A stretch of 64,000 bases of DNA from the NCBI GenBank assembly GCA_009746045.1, contig RPFO01000115.1, positions 1-64,000 of the forward strand. The letters are read 5' to 3'. Shown here one piece after another: positions 40,440 to 51,575 of this stretch. Under the pieces are notes generated by a model, which saw only the letters and a program-made list of their open reading frames with translations, searched no databases and was not told the origin of the DNA. The stretch is from Mesostigma viride. Its lineage: Eukaryota; Streptophyta; Mesostigmatophyceae; Mesostigmatales; Mesostigmataceae. Position 1 is the first letter of the stretch; every line of letters begins with the position of its first letter. The position numbers and the translations under genes are program-made.

Positions 40440-42183
40440 GTGAGTCATTCGTGTAGTGTTGAGTGGGTGGGGGGGGGTGGGGGGGGGGGGGGGGGTGTAG
40501 GGGGGTTTGACTGTGTGACTGCGTGGCTGCTTGGCTGGAAAGGAGGGTGCGTGGCTGTGTGGCTGCGTGGCTGCGCTGCTGCGTGGCTGCGTGGCTGCGT
40601 GGCTGCGCTGCTGCGTGGCTGCGTGGCTGCTTGGCTGGAAAGGAGGGTGCGTGGCTGTGTGGCTGCGTGGCTGCGCTGCTGCGTGGCTGCGTGGCTGCGC
40701 TGCTGCGTGGCTGCGTGGCTGCGTGGCTGCGTGGCTGCGTGGCTGCGTGGCTGTGTGGCTGCGTGGCTGCGTGGCTGCGTGGCTGCGTGGCTGGAAAGGA
40801 GGGTGCGTGGCTGTGTGGCTGCGTGGCTGCGCTGCTGCGTGGCTGCGTGGCTGCGTGGCTGCTTGGCTGGAAAGGAGGGTGCGTGGCTGTGTGGCTGCGT
40901 GGCTGCGCTGCTGCGTGGCTGCGTGGCTGCGTGGCTGCGTGGCTGCGTGGCTGCGTGGCTGGAAAGGAGGGTGCGTGGCTGTGTGGCTGCGTGGCTGCGC
41001 TGCTGCGTGGCTGCGTGGCTGCGCTGCTGCGTGGCTGCGTGGCTGCGTGGCTGTGTGGCTGCGTGGCTGCGCTGCTGCGTGGCTGCGTGGCTGCGTGGCT
41101 GCTTGGCTGGAAAGGAGGGTGCGTGGCTGTGTGGCTGCGTGGCTGCGCTGCTGCGTGGCTGCGTGGCTGCTTGGCTGGAAAGGAGGGTGCGTGGCTGTGT
41201 GGCTGCGTGGCTGCGCTGCTGCGTGGCTGCGTGGCTGCGTGGCTGCGTGGCTGGAAAGGAGGGTGCGTGGCTGTGTGGCTGCGTGGCTGCGCTGCTGCGT
41301 GGCTGCGTGGCTGCGTGGCTGCGTGGCTGCGCTGCTGCGTGGCTGCGTGGCTGCGTGGCTGTGTGGCTGCGTGGCTGCGTGGCTGCGCTGCTGCGTGGCT
41401 GCGTGGCTGCGTGGCTGCGTGGCTGCGTGGCTGCTTGGCTGGAAAGGAGGGTGCGTGGCTGTGTGGCTGCGTGGCTGCGCTGCTGCGTGGCTGCGTGGCT
41501 GCGTGGCTGGAAAGGAGGGTGCGTGGCTGTGTGGCTGCGTGGCTGCGCTGCTGCGTGGCTGCGTGGCTGCGTGGCTGCGTGGCTGCTTGGCTGGAAAGGA
41601 GGGTGCGTGGCTGTGTGGCTGCGTAGCTGCGCTGCTGCGTGGCTGCGTGGCTGCGTGGCTGCGTGGCTGCGTGGCTGCGTGGCTGCGTGGCTGCGTGGCT
41701 GCGTGGCTGCGTGGCTGCGTGGCTGCGTGGCTGCGTGGCTGCGTGGCTGGAAAGGAGGGTGCGTGGCTGTGTGGCTGCGTGGCTGCGCTGCTGCGTGGCT
41801 GCGTGGCTGCGTGGCTGCGTGGCTGCTTGGCTGGAAAGGAGGGTGCGTGGCTGTGTGGCTGCGTAGCTGCGCTGCTGCGTGGCTGCGTGGCTGCGTGGCT
41901 GCGTGGCTGGAAAGGAGGGTGCGTGGCTGTGTGGCTGCGTGGCTGCGCTGCTGCGTGGCTGCGTGGCTGCGTGGCTGCGTGGCTGGCTGGGGGGGGGGGT
42001 GGGTGCCGGGTGCGTGGATGCGTGGATGTGTGGCTGGGTGGGTGCGTCACTGCGTGGCTGGCTGGCTCTGTGGCTGCGTGGGCGGCTGGATGGCCGGGTC
42101 AGCGTGGCTTCGTGTTCAATGGGATGCTAATATGTTGTTGCCTTTGGATGCCACAGTTCATGGATTCTTTTGTTCACATGCAG
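40440..42183 (+). other. Putative intron filled by a TGGCTGCG minisatellite
   Basis: The donor is GTGAGT at 40440 and the acceptor TTTTGTTCACATGCAG ends at 42183. The length is 1744 bp and the phase is 0. About 40505-42000 is an 8-bp TGGCTGCG array, with a higher-order insert TTGGCTGGAAAGGAGGGTGC at irregular spacing. It is open in all three plus frames, so retention would not introduce a stop. This is inferred from splice consensus only. Confidence 0.5.
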
Positions 42184-42303
42184 GTGCTGCCGTCTTCCCC
42201 ATCGACGTCGTCAAGACCGATGTCGCCAAGAAGGATGATGCAATCACTCTCGGCCATGTTTAACTCATGTGGGCCTTCATGGCCATACGGGAAATATTAT
42301 TGA
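42184..42303 (+). CDS. Unknown Gln-rich protein, last exon
   Basis: In phase with the decapeptide-repeat frame, it reads VLPSSPSTSSRPMSPRR, then MMQSLSAMFNSCGPSWPYG and stops at 42301-42303. Ser/Pro/Arg-rich tail. AATAAA occurs at about 42594 and 42699 downstream. Confidence 0.45.
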   Translation: MLPSSPSTSSRPMSPRRMMQSLSAMFNSCGPSWPYGKYY

Positions 42304-42808
42304 ATCATTTCTTTGACACTGAGTTGGCACTACGCAACACCTTTGATGCACATGAGTGCAGGGCGCATGTGTTGAAACCATGCAACCATGGCGATCCCTC
42401 AAAAAGTTTGGTTATGTAATAAGTGACACAATTATTCCGGACGTATGATGGCCCAACGTCCTGTAAGGTTGAGTTGTCTTGGAGGAGGAGCGTGATGACC
42501 GCGGAAGCCGCGTGGGTGTCTGTAGTGCTATATCTTGAAGATGTACGGTCTTGGAAGAGTTATGGTCTTGGAATCATATAATAATGAGCTTGGAATAAAG
42601 TTGCGGGCAGCCTTCAATTGGCATATGTTGTCTCATTGCGTTAATGGGTCAATTGTCTTAGTTTATATAATGTATATCTTGGGAAACTCATTGCTTCAAT
42701 AAAATGCATGCTAGGCGCAATCAACCCCCACAAACACATCTGAAAACTGCACAGTGCATCAAATGTATCCTAGACAAAAAAATGTATCCTAATCCGGTAA
42801 AACCACCC
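42304..42808. other. Right non-coding end of the TIR element
   Basis: No gene is seen. Two AATAAA motifs are present, followed by the right TIR ending GGTAAAACCACCC at 42808. Confidence 0.6.
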
Positions 42809-43756
42809 AAGCGTGCATTTTGTGTGTAAGTGTGTGTGCAGCCGCCCCTTGCGTGCGCGGTGTAGGTACGTGTGTGTGCAGCCGCCCCAAGCGTGCGCGG
42901 TGTATGTACGTGTGTGTGCAGCCGCCCCAAGCGTGCGCGGTGTGTGTACATGTGAGTGCAGCTGCCCCAAGCGTGCGCGGTGTGTGTACATGTGTGTGCA
43001 GTTGCCCCTTGCGTGCGCGGTGGATGTACGTGTGTGTGCATGCCGGCAATTGCGTGCATGGTGTGTGTACGTGTGTGTGCAGCCGCCCCTTGCGTGCGCG
43101 GTGTGTGTACGTGTGTGTGCAGCCGCCCCTTGCGTGCGCGGTGGATGTACATGTGTGTGCAGCCGCCCCTTGCGTGCATGGTGTATGTCCATGTGTGGGC
43201 AGTTGCCCCTTGCGTGCGCGGTGTATGTACATGTTTTTGCACTCGCCCCTTGCGTGCATGGTGTATGTATGTGTGTGTGCAGCCGCCCCTTGCGTGCGCG
43301 GTGGATGTACGTGTGTGTGCAGCCACCCCTTTCGTGCGCGGTGTATGTACATGTGAGTGCCGTCGCCCCAAGCGTGCATTTTGTGTGTAAGTGTGTGTGC
43401 AGCAGCCCCTTGCGTGCGCGGTGTATGTACGTGTGTGTGCAGCCGCCCCGTGGTTGCGCGGTGGATGTACATGTGAGTGGAGCCGGTCCTTGCGTGCGCG
43501 GTGTATGTACGTGTGTGTGCAGCCGCCCCTTGCGTGCGCGGTGTAGGTACGTATGTGTGCAGCCGCCCCTTGCGTGCGCGGTGTATGTACGTGTGTGTGC
43601 AGCCGCCCCAAGCGTGCGCGGTGTGTGTACATGTGAGTGCAGCTGCCCCAAGCGTGCGCGGTGTGTGTACATGTGTGTGCAGTTGCCCCTTGCGTGCGCG
43701 GTGGATGTACGTGTGTGTGCATGCCGGCAATTGCGTGCATGGTGTGTGTACGTGTG
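42809..43756. repeat. 40-bp minisatellite, segment 3
   Basis: It resumes with AAGCGTGCATTTTGTGTG, exactly where segment 2 stopped, and ends GTGTG (43752-43756), the left duplication of element 3. Confidence 0.92.
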
Positions 43757-44211
43757 AGTTGGATGGAGACTAGGGACGACGAACAACTGCGAAAGCTGAG
43801 AGCGAATGATGATTGTATTACAATAATACAATGAGAGAGCGATGAAAGCTGAGGGCTCAGAATGGAACTGGGCAGACTCGGGTGCTGTGGCACTCCCCAG
43901 TGCTACGCCTATATGCCTATGGCGGTGCTACCTGCAGCACACGACCAGTGGACAAGTGTACACCGCAATGCCATGCGACCACGTCACTAGCAACCAGCTA
44001 AGACTCGGCCCGTCAGGCCCGGCTACACCGGACCTGGCGGGTCGAGCTAGCACCTAGGAACAGTCTGGCACTAACCGCACATCGGTCCACATGACACCTC
44101 AGTACCGTACACCCTGCCGTACTGTACTGAGGTGTCCCGCTCAGCCGCGGTAGGCAATACGCGGCGCGCAGGCCGGAAATCCGTGTGTCAGCCTAAGCAT
44201 CTCATCTAACT
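43757..44211 (-). repeat. 3' LTR of element 3
   Basis: 455 bp. The neighbour on the plus strand, CCCATTATGTTTTCCTTTC, is the complement of the polypurine tract. Confidence 0.92.
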
Positions 44212-45269
44212 CCCATTATGTTTTCCTTTCAGGTTGAAGGCTAGCGACTTCAAGCCTGACCCTGCCCAGCTAGGAGACTGACTCCAAGCTGACTGAGGTG
44301 CTGAGCAACTGACACCCATACTGCAACATCTGGACTGAAAAAGATGGGCCCCAGAACTCGTGCAATACTTGTGATGGCATCACGTTTAGCTCAACATGCC
44401 CGGGGAGTTCCTCCTCCTCGCGAGCTCACAAGGGAGATAGCTATGCCTGTCTGCCTATCCAGGGAGTGCACCACCAGCCAAGAAAGCCAATGTAAAAATG
44501 CCAAGGTAACCGTTTAAGAGGTTCCATGTTGTTCCATCATCATCGCCCACTCAGAGAAAGAATACCCAGCCAGGCTGGGTCAACTGAGCTCAGGTTACCT
44601 GCAACCTGAGGAGTGACAGGTTTATTGCACCCTGCACTGTCCATGTTGTACCTGCACAACATGTGAGGACCAGCCACCCCTGCCCTGCACAGAGGGGGCT
44701 GAAGTCCGAGTGACAGGTGACAGGACTATGACATCCTGGACCTGGCCACATTGCACCTGCACAACGTGGGAGACCAGCCACCCCTGCCCTGCACATGGGG
44801 GACTGAAGTCCTGGTGACAGGTGACAGGAATATTTCATCCTGCACCTGTGCTGAGCACGTTGTACTAGACAACATGACAGCACCCATGCCTATACTGCCA
44901 CTGAACAGTAAGGCCAGGTGGCCCAGGATATCCACAGTGAACTGGGGTCCTGGGTAACCACCTGTCAAGGGAGCTTTGACCCTCCACTTGAATGGGGGCA
45001 CCTGAGCCACTGAGCTCAAGGCCATTCCACCAAGGCATACGCCCTAGGGAATAAAGGTGTGAGATACATCCCATGCCCACCTATGAAGGTGTGCATAACG
45101 AAATTCCATGGTGTTGAGAAAATCAAAACAGATTTTATTGGGCATAGGGCACGCAGATGTATGAAAAACAGACTCCAACCAACCCCCCTGGCTGGAAGCC
45201 ACAACCTACCCCTTGGACCTGCCCAAGGGGTACTGGGTGACCTAGGCAGCCCTGGTGAACAGGACCCTG
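44212..45269 (-). other. 3' non-coding region of element 3
   Basis: Equivalent to 27977-29038 of element 2, with small indels. No gene. Confidence 0.75.
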
Positions 45270-48200
45270 CTAGGCGTCCCCCCTATGGGGCAGGGTTGCC
45301 TGCTTGCCATAGGGGTTCATCAAGTGGTACAACAGCTGATATTGTTCAGCTGCCTGCTGAGGCACTTTAGTGAGTGCATCAGCAGCGTTGTGTTTGTCCT
45401 CCACGTGACGGGTGGACTCCCAGTAGGTGGACTCCTGTTTCAGGACCACCCAGTCAAGATCAGTGTGGACAGCATAGGGGTTAGCAAGGAAACTGAGGAC
45501 TGACTGACTGTCAGTGAGCAAGTGTGCCACCACCCCAGCATTGCTGCCTGCTTGCATCTGCAACCAAACCAGCACATGATTCAAGTACCTGGCATGAAGC
45601 ACTGCTGACACCACTGCCCTGCACTCAGCAGCATTGCTGCTGACAGCCTTGCGTCTATGCAACCGGCTGTACCATGAAATGAGAGACAAGGGTGCATCAT
45701 CATTCTGCACAAAATACAAGCCTGACTCCCTTGCCTGCATCTTGGTAATCTGCCTGGACTCCATGGAACTATCCATCATAGCTTGGATGTGAATGGTTTT
45801 GTGGAGATCCAAGGAGTGCAAGATAAGGGGAGGGCCCTCCTGGAGAGTTTTGGTGATGGCTTTGTGACCTACTTGCATCAAGACATCATCATCAACTCTG
45901 CTAACCACAGCCAGGTGAGGTGCACACGTTGAGCACAACCACCCCAGCTTGCCTCTAATGGTAGGACAGGCTCCAGGTTTGATTTTTGTTTGCAAAACCT
46001 CCAAGCAGCTGTGCATGTAATCATTGGGAGAGTAGAGTGCACACACCCACTGGTTTTGATGCTGCTGGAGTTGTAACATTGTGCCACAAAATTTTATGGC
46101 AGTGGTGCCCAGCTCTACTTGCTTGCCAATCTCAAAATGCTGTGACACTTGTTGAATAAAATCATCCACAGCACGCCTTGGCCCAGCAATCAGCTGATCA
46201 TCCCCATGCCACACAAAGGTGAGAATGCCATGAGGGTGTGGGACCACAAAGAAGCAAGGGTCTATGTCATCATATCTAGCCCCTAACTTTTCAAACACAG
46301 CCTGAGCTGACATCCTGAAAATGCGAGGAGCTGATTGCAGCCCTTCAACACCTATGTTAGCTTTCAGGTACTGCTGAGGGATGTGTTTTGCCCAAACTCT
46401 GGGAGTGGAGACTACGTACACCTGACCATGCCACACTTGTTGTGCTATTTCAGGTGAGCCTTTCAGGAAAGCCCTTTTAATGTCTGTAGCCTTACAGATA
46501 TAGTCATCCCCATCATTGAGATGACCCACAAAGACAGACAGCAAGATTTTTAGGGATGTTTGCTGAATGCCTGGCGTGTACAACTCTGCCTCTGTCAGAT
46601 CAGTGGTGCCCTTGAACTCTGTCACACAAGGTCTAGCATGAAAGATGACTGACCCATCTGCTGCTGGCTTATGTTTACACACAAACTTCAGGCGCAAGTG
46701 CTTGCACCCTGCAGGCTTTTTGTCAATAGGTGTGACAGGGGGAGTATGAGAAGGACTAAGAGGATCTGGCACTACCCATTCTTCCCTGGCCTTGTTAAAG
46801 GCCTCCACCCATTTTAGGAATCCTATGTGTGTGCGACAGTCTTGCTCTATCTGTTCATAAGAAAGAGGAGACATTTTAGCCACATCATGCTTGCCCAATC
46901 CAAATGAGTTGGGATGAAGTTTTTGGTTGTGAACCAGGTCTGCCACACAGGGTTCTTGCCCTGGGGCATACTTGGGTGTAGCAAATTTTACAGAAGCAAT
47001 GTTGGTGTTAAGAAGTTTTTCAAGAGAAATTTTGAAATGTTTCAGATCAACACCACCCATGTCCTGGATGGATAGTCTATCACTGGATATGAGGACACCA
47101 GGGTAACAGAGAAAAGGATCCCCCAACAAAGCATTCCCTTTATACCCTTCCAATACCTGAAAAGGGGTGGGGATACCGAGTATAGTCAACATGACCTGAC
47201 CTAGTACCTTGAGGGATGACTGCCCTGAGAAATCAGCCACATGGTGCCAGGGTGAAGGTTCCAAAGGCAAATGGGGCACAGCCAGGGCACTGATAATGCT
47301 GACCTGGGCTTGTGTGTCCACTGCAACCATAAATGGGCTATTGTCATTCTGCCCAACCTTCCCCACCTTAGCTGATCCTGCAGCAGTTTGAGCTTTGGCT
47401 CTATGAGCTGCTTGTAAAATGCGAACAGCGTCTGCTAGGCTGCGTTTGGAAGGTGCAGCTAGTGGCTGAGCTATGTTCACACTTGTAGAGGTGATAGGTT
47501 GCTGATCACCTGTTTTGCCAATGTGACCCTCTGCTGCAGGGGGCCAATCCTGCAGTGACTGCCTGCAATCATCAAGGGTGACCTGGGTGTCACAGTGGGT
47601 GTGGCTCTCACACTCACCAGTGGGTGTTCCAAACAACCACTCACTGGGCAACGCTGGGATGCCAGGCAACTGTACATGGCTGTCGGCCAACAGCTCTTCC
47701 TCCTCTGCCACGTCTGACACAGTTGGAAAATACAATTTCATCCTGTGAGGTGAACACCTGTGAATTTTTCCCGTGTCATTGTGTTTAACTAACACTGTCC
47801 TGCCAGTGGTGTTAAACTTTAGGATGGTGGCTGGCCCATGCCAGGTACCCACCTTGCCTAGTCCCGACTCCTTGTAGAATAGGACTTGATCCCCTTCTCT
47901 GAAGGTGGGACGTGGATGCTTTGCATCCTTGACAGCTAACCTGCTAGCTGTCTGTGCTCGCTGTGCGTTGTAGAGGGCTAGTACCTCAGGTGGATAAATG
48001 CCTGCATGCAATCCATCTGGTGTAATGACCACCCCTTGTGGGGTTTTCATGAGTGGCCTCCTGTTGAGGACTTGGCACAACCTGGTGGACCACAGAGCTC
48101 TGTCAGCATAGGACCCACTGTCAGCCAGCAGATTGCCATCTTCTTTGGCTACAAGGGTTTTAATGGACCTGATGGCCCTTTCAATAATGCCTTGCCTCTC

Positions 48201-48587
48201 ATGATCTTCTAGCCCAGCCAGATCAATAGCCTCACACCCTGGTTCATTGGCAAGACATGTGAACTGCTGATCCAGTAACAATGCCTCCACAGGGTAGTAC
48301 CTGGCCTGAGCAATCAAGAGAGCCCTGAGCAACTGTGTCTTGTCCATTCCAGGTAATGGTTCAATGGTTGTGTACCTTGACCATGCATCTTTAAGTGCCA
48401 AGTAAGATTGTCCTTTGATATGAAAGACATCTCCTACCACCCTGCCCTTGCTCTTAGGTGGGGTAGCTACATGCCACTTAGGGGGTTTGGGTGCATTGAA
48501 CTGACAATGCTGGCAGTGGGATCTGACCACCTGGCATGCACGTCTGAGTGCTGCCCCCCCTATTGCTGCTGCCACCACCTCTGCACT
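45270..48587 (-). CDS. Element 3 Pol, 3' part (integrase to RNase H)
   Basis: About 1105 residues from SAEVVAAAIGG to the C-terminus HRGDA, with no stop. It has the integrase triad (VGDVFHI, LLDQQFT, IIERAIRS), protease VDTQAQVSIIS, RT FVWHGDDQL and RNase H. The first 25 residues of the longest open frame (48662-48588) are LTR sequence of the nested element and do not belong. The missing upstream part is at 57088-57891. The text differs from element 2 at only a few sites (for example LKHFKIS for LNHFKIS and ITKMQARES for ITKLQARES). Confidence 0.88.
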   Translation of the reverse strand, partial: SAEVVAAAIGGAALRRACQVVRSHCQHCQFNAPKPPKWHVATPPKSKGRVVGDVFHIKGQSYLALKDAWSRYTTIEPLPGMDKTQLLRALLIAQARYYPVEALLLDQQFTCLANEPGCEAIDLAGLEDHERQGIIERAIRSIKTLVAKEDGNLLADSGSYADRALWSTRLCQVLNRRPLMKTPQGVVITPDGLHAGIYPPEVLALYNAQRAQTASRLAVKDAKHPRPTFREGDQVLFYKESGLGKVGTWHGPATILKFNTTGRTVLVKHNDTGKIHRCSPHRMKLYFPTVSDVAEEEELLADSHVQLPGIPALPSEWLFGTPTGECESHTHCDTQVTLDDCRQSLQDWPPAAEGHIGKTGDQQPITSTSVNIAQPLAAPSKRSLADAVRILQAAHRAKAQTAAGSAKVGKVGQNDNSPFMVAVDTQAQVSIISALAVPHLPLEPSPWHHVADFSGQSSLKVLGQVMLTILGIPTPFQVLEGYKGNALLGDPFLCYPGVLISSDRLSIQDMGGVDLKHFKISLEKLLNTNIASVKFATPKYAPGQEPCVADLVHNQKLHPNSFGLGKHDVAKMSPLSYEQIEQDCRTHIGFLKWVEAFNKAREEWVVPDPLSPSHTPPVTPIDKKPAGCKHLRLKFVCKHKPAADGSVIFHARPCVTEFKGTTDLTEAELYTPGIQQTSLKILLSVFVGHLNDGDDYICKATDIKRAFLKGSPEIAQQVWHGQVYVVSTPRVWAKHIPQQYLKANIGVEGLQSAPRIFRMSAQAVFEKLGARYDDIDPCFFVVPHPHGILTFVWHGDDQLIAGPRRAVDDFIQQVSQHFEIGKQVELGTTAIKFCGTMLQLQQHQNQWVCALYSPNDYMHSCLEVLQTKIKPGACPTIRGKLGWLCSTCAPHLAVVSRVDDDVLMQVGHKAITKTLQEGPPLILHSLDLHKTIHIQAMMDSSMESRQITKMQARESGLYFVQNDDAPLSLISWYSRLHRRKAVSSNAAECRAVVSAVLHARYLNHVLVWLQMQAGSNAGVVAHLLTDSQSVLSFLANPYAVHTDLDWVVLKQESTYWESTRHVEDKHNAADALTKVPQQAAEQYQLLYHLMNPYGKQATLPHRGDA

Positions 48588-49042
48588 AGTTGGATGGAGA
48601 CTAGGGACGACGAACAACTGCGAAAGCTGAGAGCGAATGATGATTGTATTACAATAATACAATGAGAGAGCGATGAAAGCTGAGGGCTCAGAATGGAACT
48701 GGGCAGACTCGGGTCCTGTGGCACTCCCCAGTGCTACGCCTATATGCCTATGGCGGTGCTACCTGCAGCACACGACCAGTGGACAAGTGTACACTGCAAT
48801 GCCATGCGACCACGTCACTAGCATCCAGCTAAGACTCGGCCCGTCAGGCCCGGCTACACCGGACCTGGCGGGTCGAACTAGCACCTAGGAACAGTCTGGC
48901 ACTAACCGCACATCGGTCCACATGACACCTCAGTACCGTACACCCTGCCGTACTGTACTGAGGTGTCCCGCTCAGCCGCGGTAGGCAATACGCGGCGCGC
49001 AGGCCGGAAATCCGTGTGTCAGCCTAAGCATCTCATCTAACT
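48588..49042 (-). repeat. 3' LTR of element 4
   Basis: 455 bp, carrying the element 4-specific bases shared with 56628-57082. Confidence 0.92.
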
Positions 49043-50106
49043 CCCATTATGTTTTCCTTTCAGGTTGAAGGCTAGCGACTTCAAGCCTGACCCTGCCCAG
49101 CTAGGAGACTGACTCCAAGCTGACTGAGGTGCTGAGCAACTGACACCCATACTGCAACATCTGGACTGAAAAAGATGGGCCCCAGAACTCGTGCAATACT
49201 TGTGATGGCATCACGTTTAGCTCAACATGCCCGGGGAGTTCCTCCTCCTCGCGAGCTCACAAGGGAGATAGCTATGCCTGTCTGCCTATCCAGGGAGTGC
49301 ACCACCAGCCAAGAGAGCCTTGTAAAAAAATGCCAAGGTAACCGTTTAAGAGGTTCCATGTTGTTCCATCATCATCGCCCACTCAGAGAGAAAATACCCA
49401 GCCAGGCTGGGTCAACTGAGCTCAGGTTACCTGCAACCTGAGGAGTGACAGTGGACAGGTTTATTGCACCCTGCACTGTCCATGTTGTACCTGCACAACA
49501 TGTGAGGACCAGCCACCCCTGCCCTGCACAGAGGGGGCTGAAGTCCGAGTGACAGGTGACAGGACTATGACATCCTGGACCTGGCCACATTGCACCTGCA
49601 CAACGTGGGAGACCAGCCACCCCTGCCCTGCACATGGGTGACTGAAGTCCTGGTGACAGGTGACAGGAATATTTCATCCTGCACCTGTGCTGAGCACGTT
49701 GTACTAGACAACATGACAGCACCCATGCCTTACTGCCACTGAACAGTAAGGCCAGGTGGCCCAGGATATCCACAGTGAACTGGGGTCCTGGGTAACCACC
49801 TGTCAAGGGAGCTTTGACCCTCCACTTGAATGGGGGCACCTGAGCCACTGAGCTCAAGGCCATTCCACCAAGGCATACGCCCTAGGGAATAAAGGTGTGA
49901 GATACATCCCATGCCCACCTATGAAGGTGTGCATAACGAAATTCCATGGTGTTGAGAAAATCAAAACAGATTTTATTGGGCATAGGGCACGCAGATGTAT
50001 GAAAACAGACTCCAACCAACCCCCCTTGCTGGAAGCCACAACCTACCCCTTGGACCTGCCCAAGGGGTACTGGGTGACCTAGGCGGCCCTGGTGAACAGG
50101 ACCCTG
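49043..50106 (-). other. 3' non-coding region of element 4
   Basis: Equivalent to 27977-29038. It holds the same 105-bp duplication and the polyadenylation-like AATAAA complements. No gene. Confidence 0.75.
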
Positions 50107-51575
50107 CTAGGCGTCCCCCCTATGGGGCAGGGTTGCCTGCTTGCCATAGGGGTTCATCAAGTGGTACAACAGCTGATATTGTTCAGCTGCCTGCTGAGGC
50201 ACTTTAGTGAGTGCATCAGCAGCGTTGTGTTTGTCCTCCACGTGACGGGTGGACTCCCAGTAGGTGGACTCCTGTTTCAGGACCACCCAGTCAAGATCAG
50301 TGTGGACAGCATAGGGGTTAGCAAGGAAACTGAGGACTGACTGACTGTCAGTGAGCAAGTGTGCCACCACCCCAGCATTGCTGCCTGCTTGCATCTGCAA
50401 CCAAACCAGCACATGATTCAAGTACCTGGCATGAAGCACTGCTGACACCACTGCCCTGCACTCAGCAGCATTGCTGCTGACAGCCTTGCGTCTATGCAAC
50501 CGGCTGTACCATGAAATGAGAGACAAGGGTGCATCATCATTCTGCACAAAATACAAGCCTGACTCCCTTGCCTGCATCTTGGTAATCTGCCTGGACTCCA
50601 TGGAACTATCCATCATAGCTTGGATGTGAATGGTTTTGTGGAGATCCAAGGAGTGCAAGATAAGGGGAGGGCCCTCCTGGAGAGTTTTGGTGATGGCTTT
50701 GTGACCTACTTGCATCAAGACATCATCATCAACTCTGCTAACCACAGCCAGGTGAGGTGCACACGTTGAGCACAACCACCCCAGCTTGCCTCTAATGGTA
50801 GGACAGGCTCCAGGTTTGATTTTTGTTTGCAAAACCTCCAAGCAGCTGTGCATGTAATCATTGGGAGAGTAGAGTGCACACACCCACTGGTTTTGATGCT
50901 GCTGGAGTTGTAACATTGTGCCACAAAATTTTATGGCAGTGGTGCCCAGCTCTACTTGCTTGCCAATCTCAAAATGCTGTGACACTTGTTGAATAAAATC
51001 ATCCACAGCACGCCTTGGCCCAGCAATCAGCTGATCATCCCCATGCCACACAAAGGTGAGAATGCCATGAGGGTGTGGGACCACAAAGAAGCAAGGGTCT
51101 ATGTCATCATATCTAGCCCCTAACTTTTCAAACACAGCCTGAGCTGACATCCTGAAAATGCGAGGAGCTGATTGCAGCCCTTCAACACCTATGTTAGCTT
51201 TCAGGTACTGCTGAGGGATGTGTTTTGCCCAAACTCTGGGAGTGGAGACTACGTACACCTGACCATGCCACACTTGTTGTGCTATCTCAGGTGAGCCTTT
51301 CAGGAAAGCCCTTTTAATGTCTGTAGCCTTACAGATATAGTCATCCCCATCATTGAGATGACCCACAAAGACAGACAGCAAGATTTTTAGGGATGTTTGC
51401 TGAATGCCTGGCGTGTACAACTCTGCCTCTGTCAGATCAGTGGTGCCCTTGAACTCTGTCACACAAGGTCTAGCATGAAAGATGACTGACCCATCTGCTG
51501 CTGGCTTATGTTTACACACAAACTTCAGGCGCAAGTGCTTGCACCCTGCAGGCTTTTTGTCAATAGGTGTGACAG
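50107..51575 (-). CDS. Element 4 Pol, RT-RNase H part
   Basis: The open frame begins at codons matching LRLKFVCKHKP of element 2 and runs to the normal C-terminus HRGDA. It has RT TDIKRAFLKG and FVWHGDDQL, and RNase H MDSSMESR, AECRAVVSA, LTDSQSV and NAADALTK. It is separated from the upstream integrase-protease frame by loss of one G in a G5 run near 51575 (GACAGGGGAG for GACAGGGGGAG on the plus strand). Confidence 0.85.

Larger units (their letters stand above)
33198..42808. mobile_element. 9.6-kb TIR-bounded element of unknown family
   Basis: 9611 bp inserted in the 40-bp array. The ends are inverted copies, beginning GGGTGGTTTTACCGGATTAG and continuing GATACATTT, 29 bases in all. A second ATGTATCCTA motif lies inward on both sides. 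The flanks share AAG (33195-33197 and 42809-42811). An uninterrupted version of the target, GCCCCAAGCGTGCATTTTG, stands at 60800-60818 and again near 62765. The element carries an unrecognised minus-strand gene (34500-37080), an unrecognised plus-strand gene with an intron-like minisatellite (39812-42303), and several satellites. I recognise no transposase. Because GGG/CCC lies next to AAG, a TSD of 3 bp is the simplest reading but not the only one. Confidence 0.8.

Noticed and set aside
40335-42263. Open frames of 544-642 residues (AWLRGCVA or HAATQPRS repeats)
   Set aside because: They are translations of the TGGCTGCG satellite. Only the short non-repetitive flanks look coding.
48588-48662. 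Start of the 1130-residue frame (MYYCNTIIIRSQ...)
   Set aside because: These codons are LTR sequence of the nested element fused by chance to element 3 pol.
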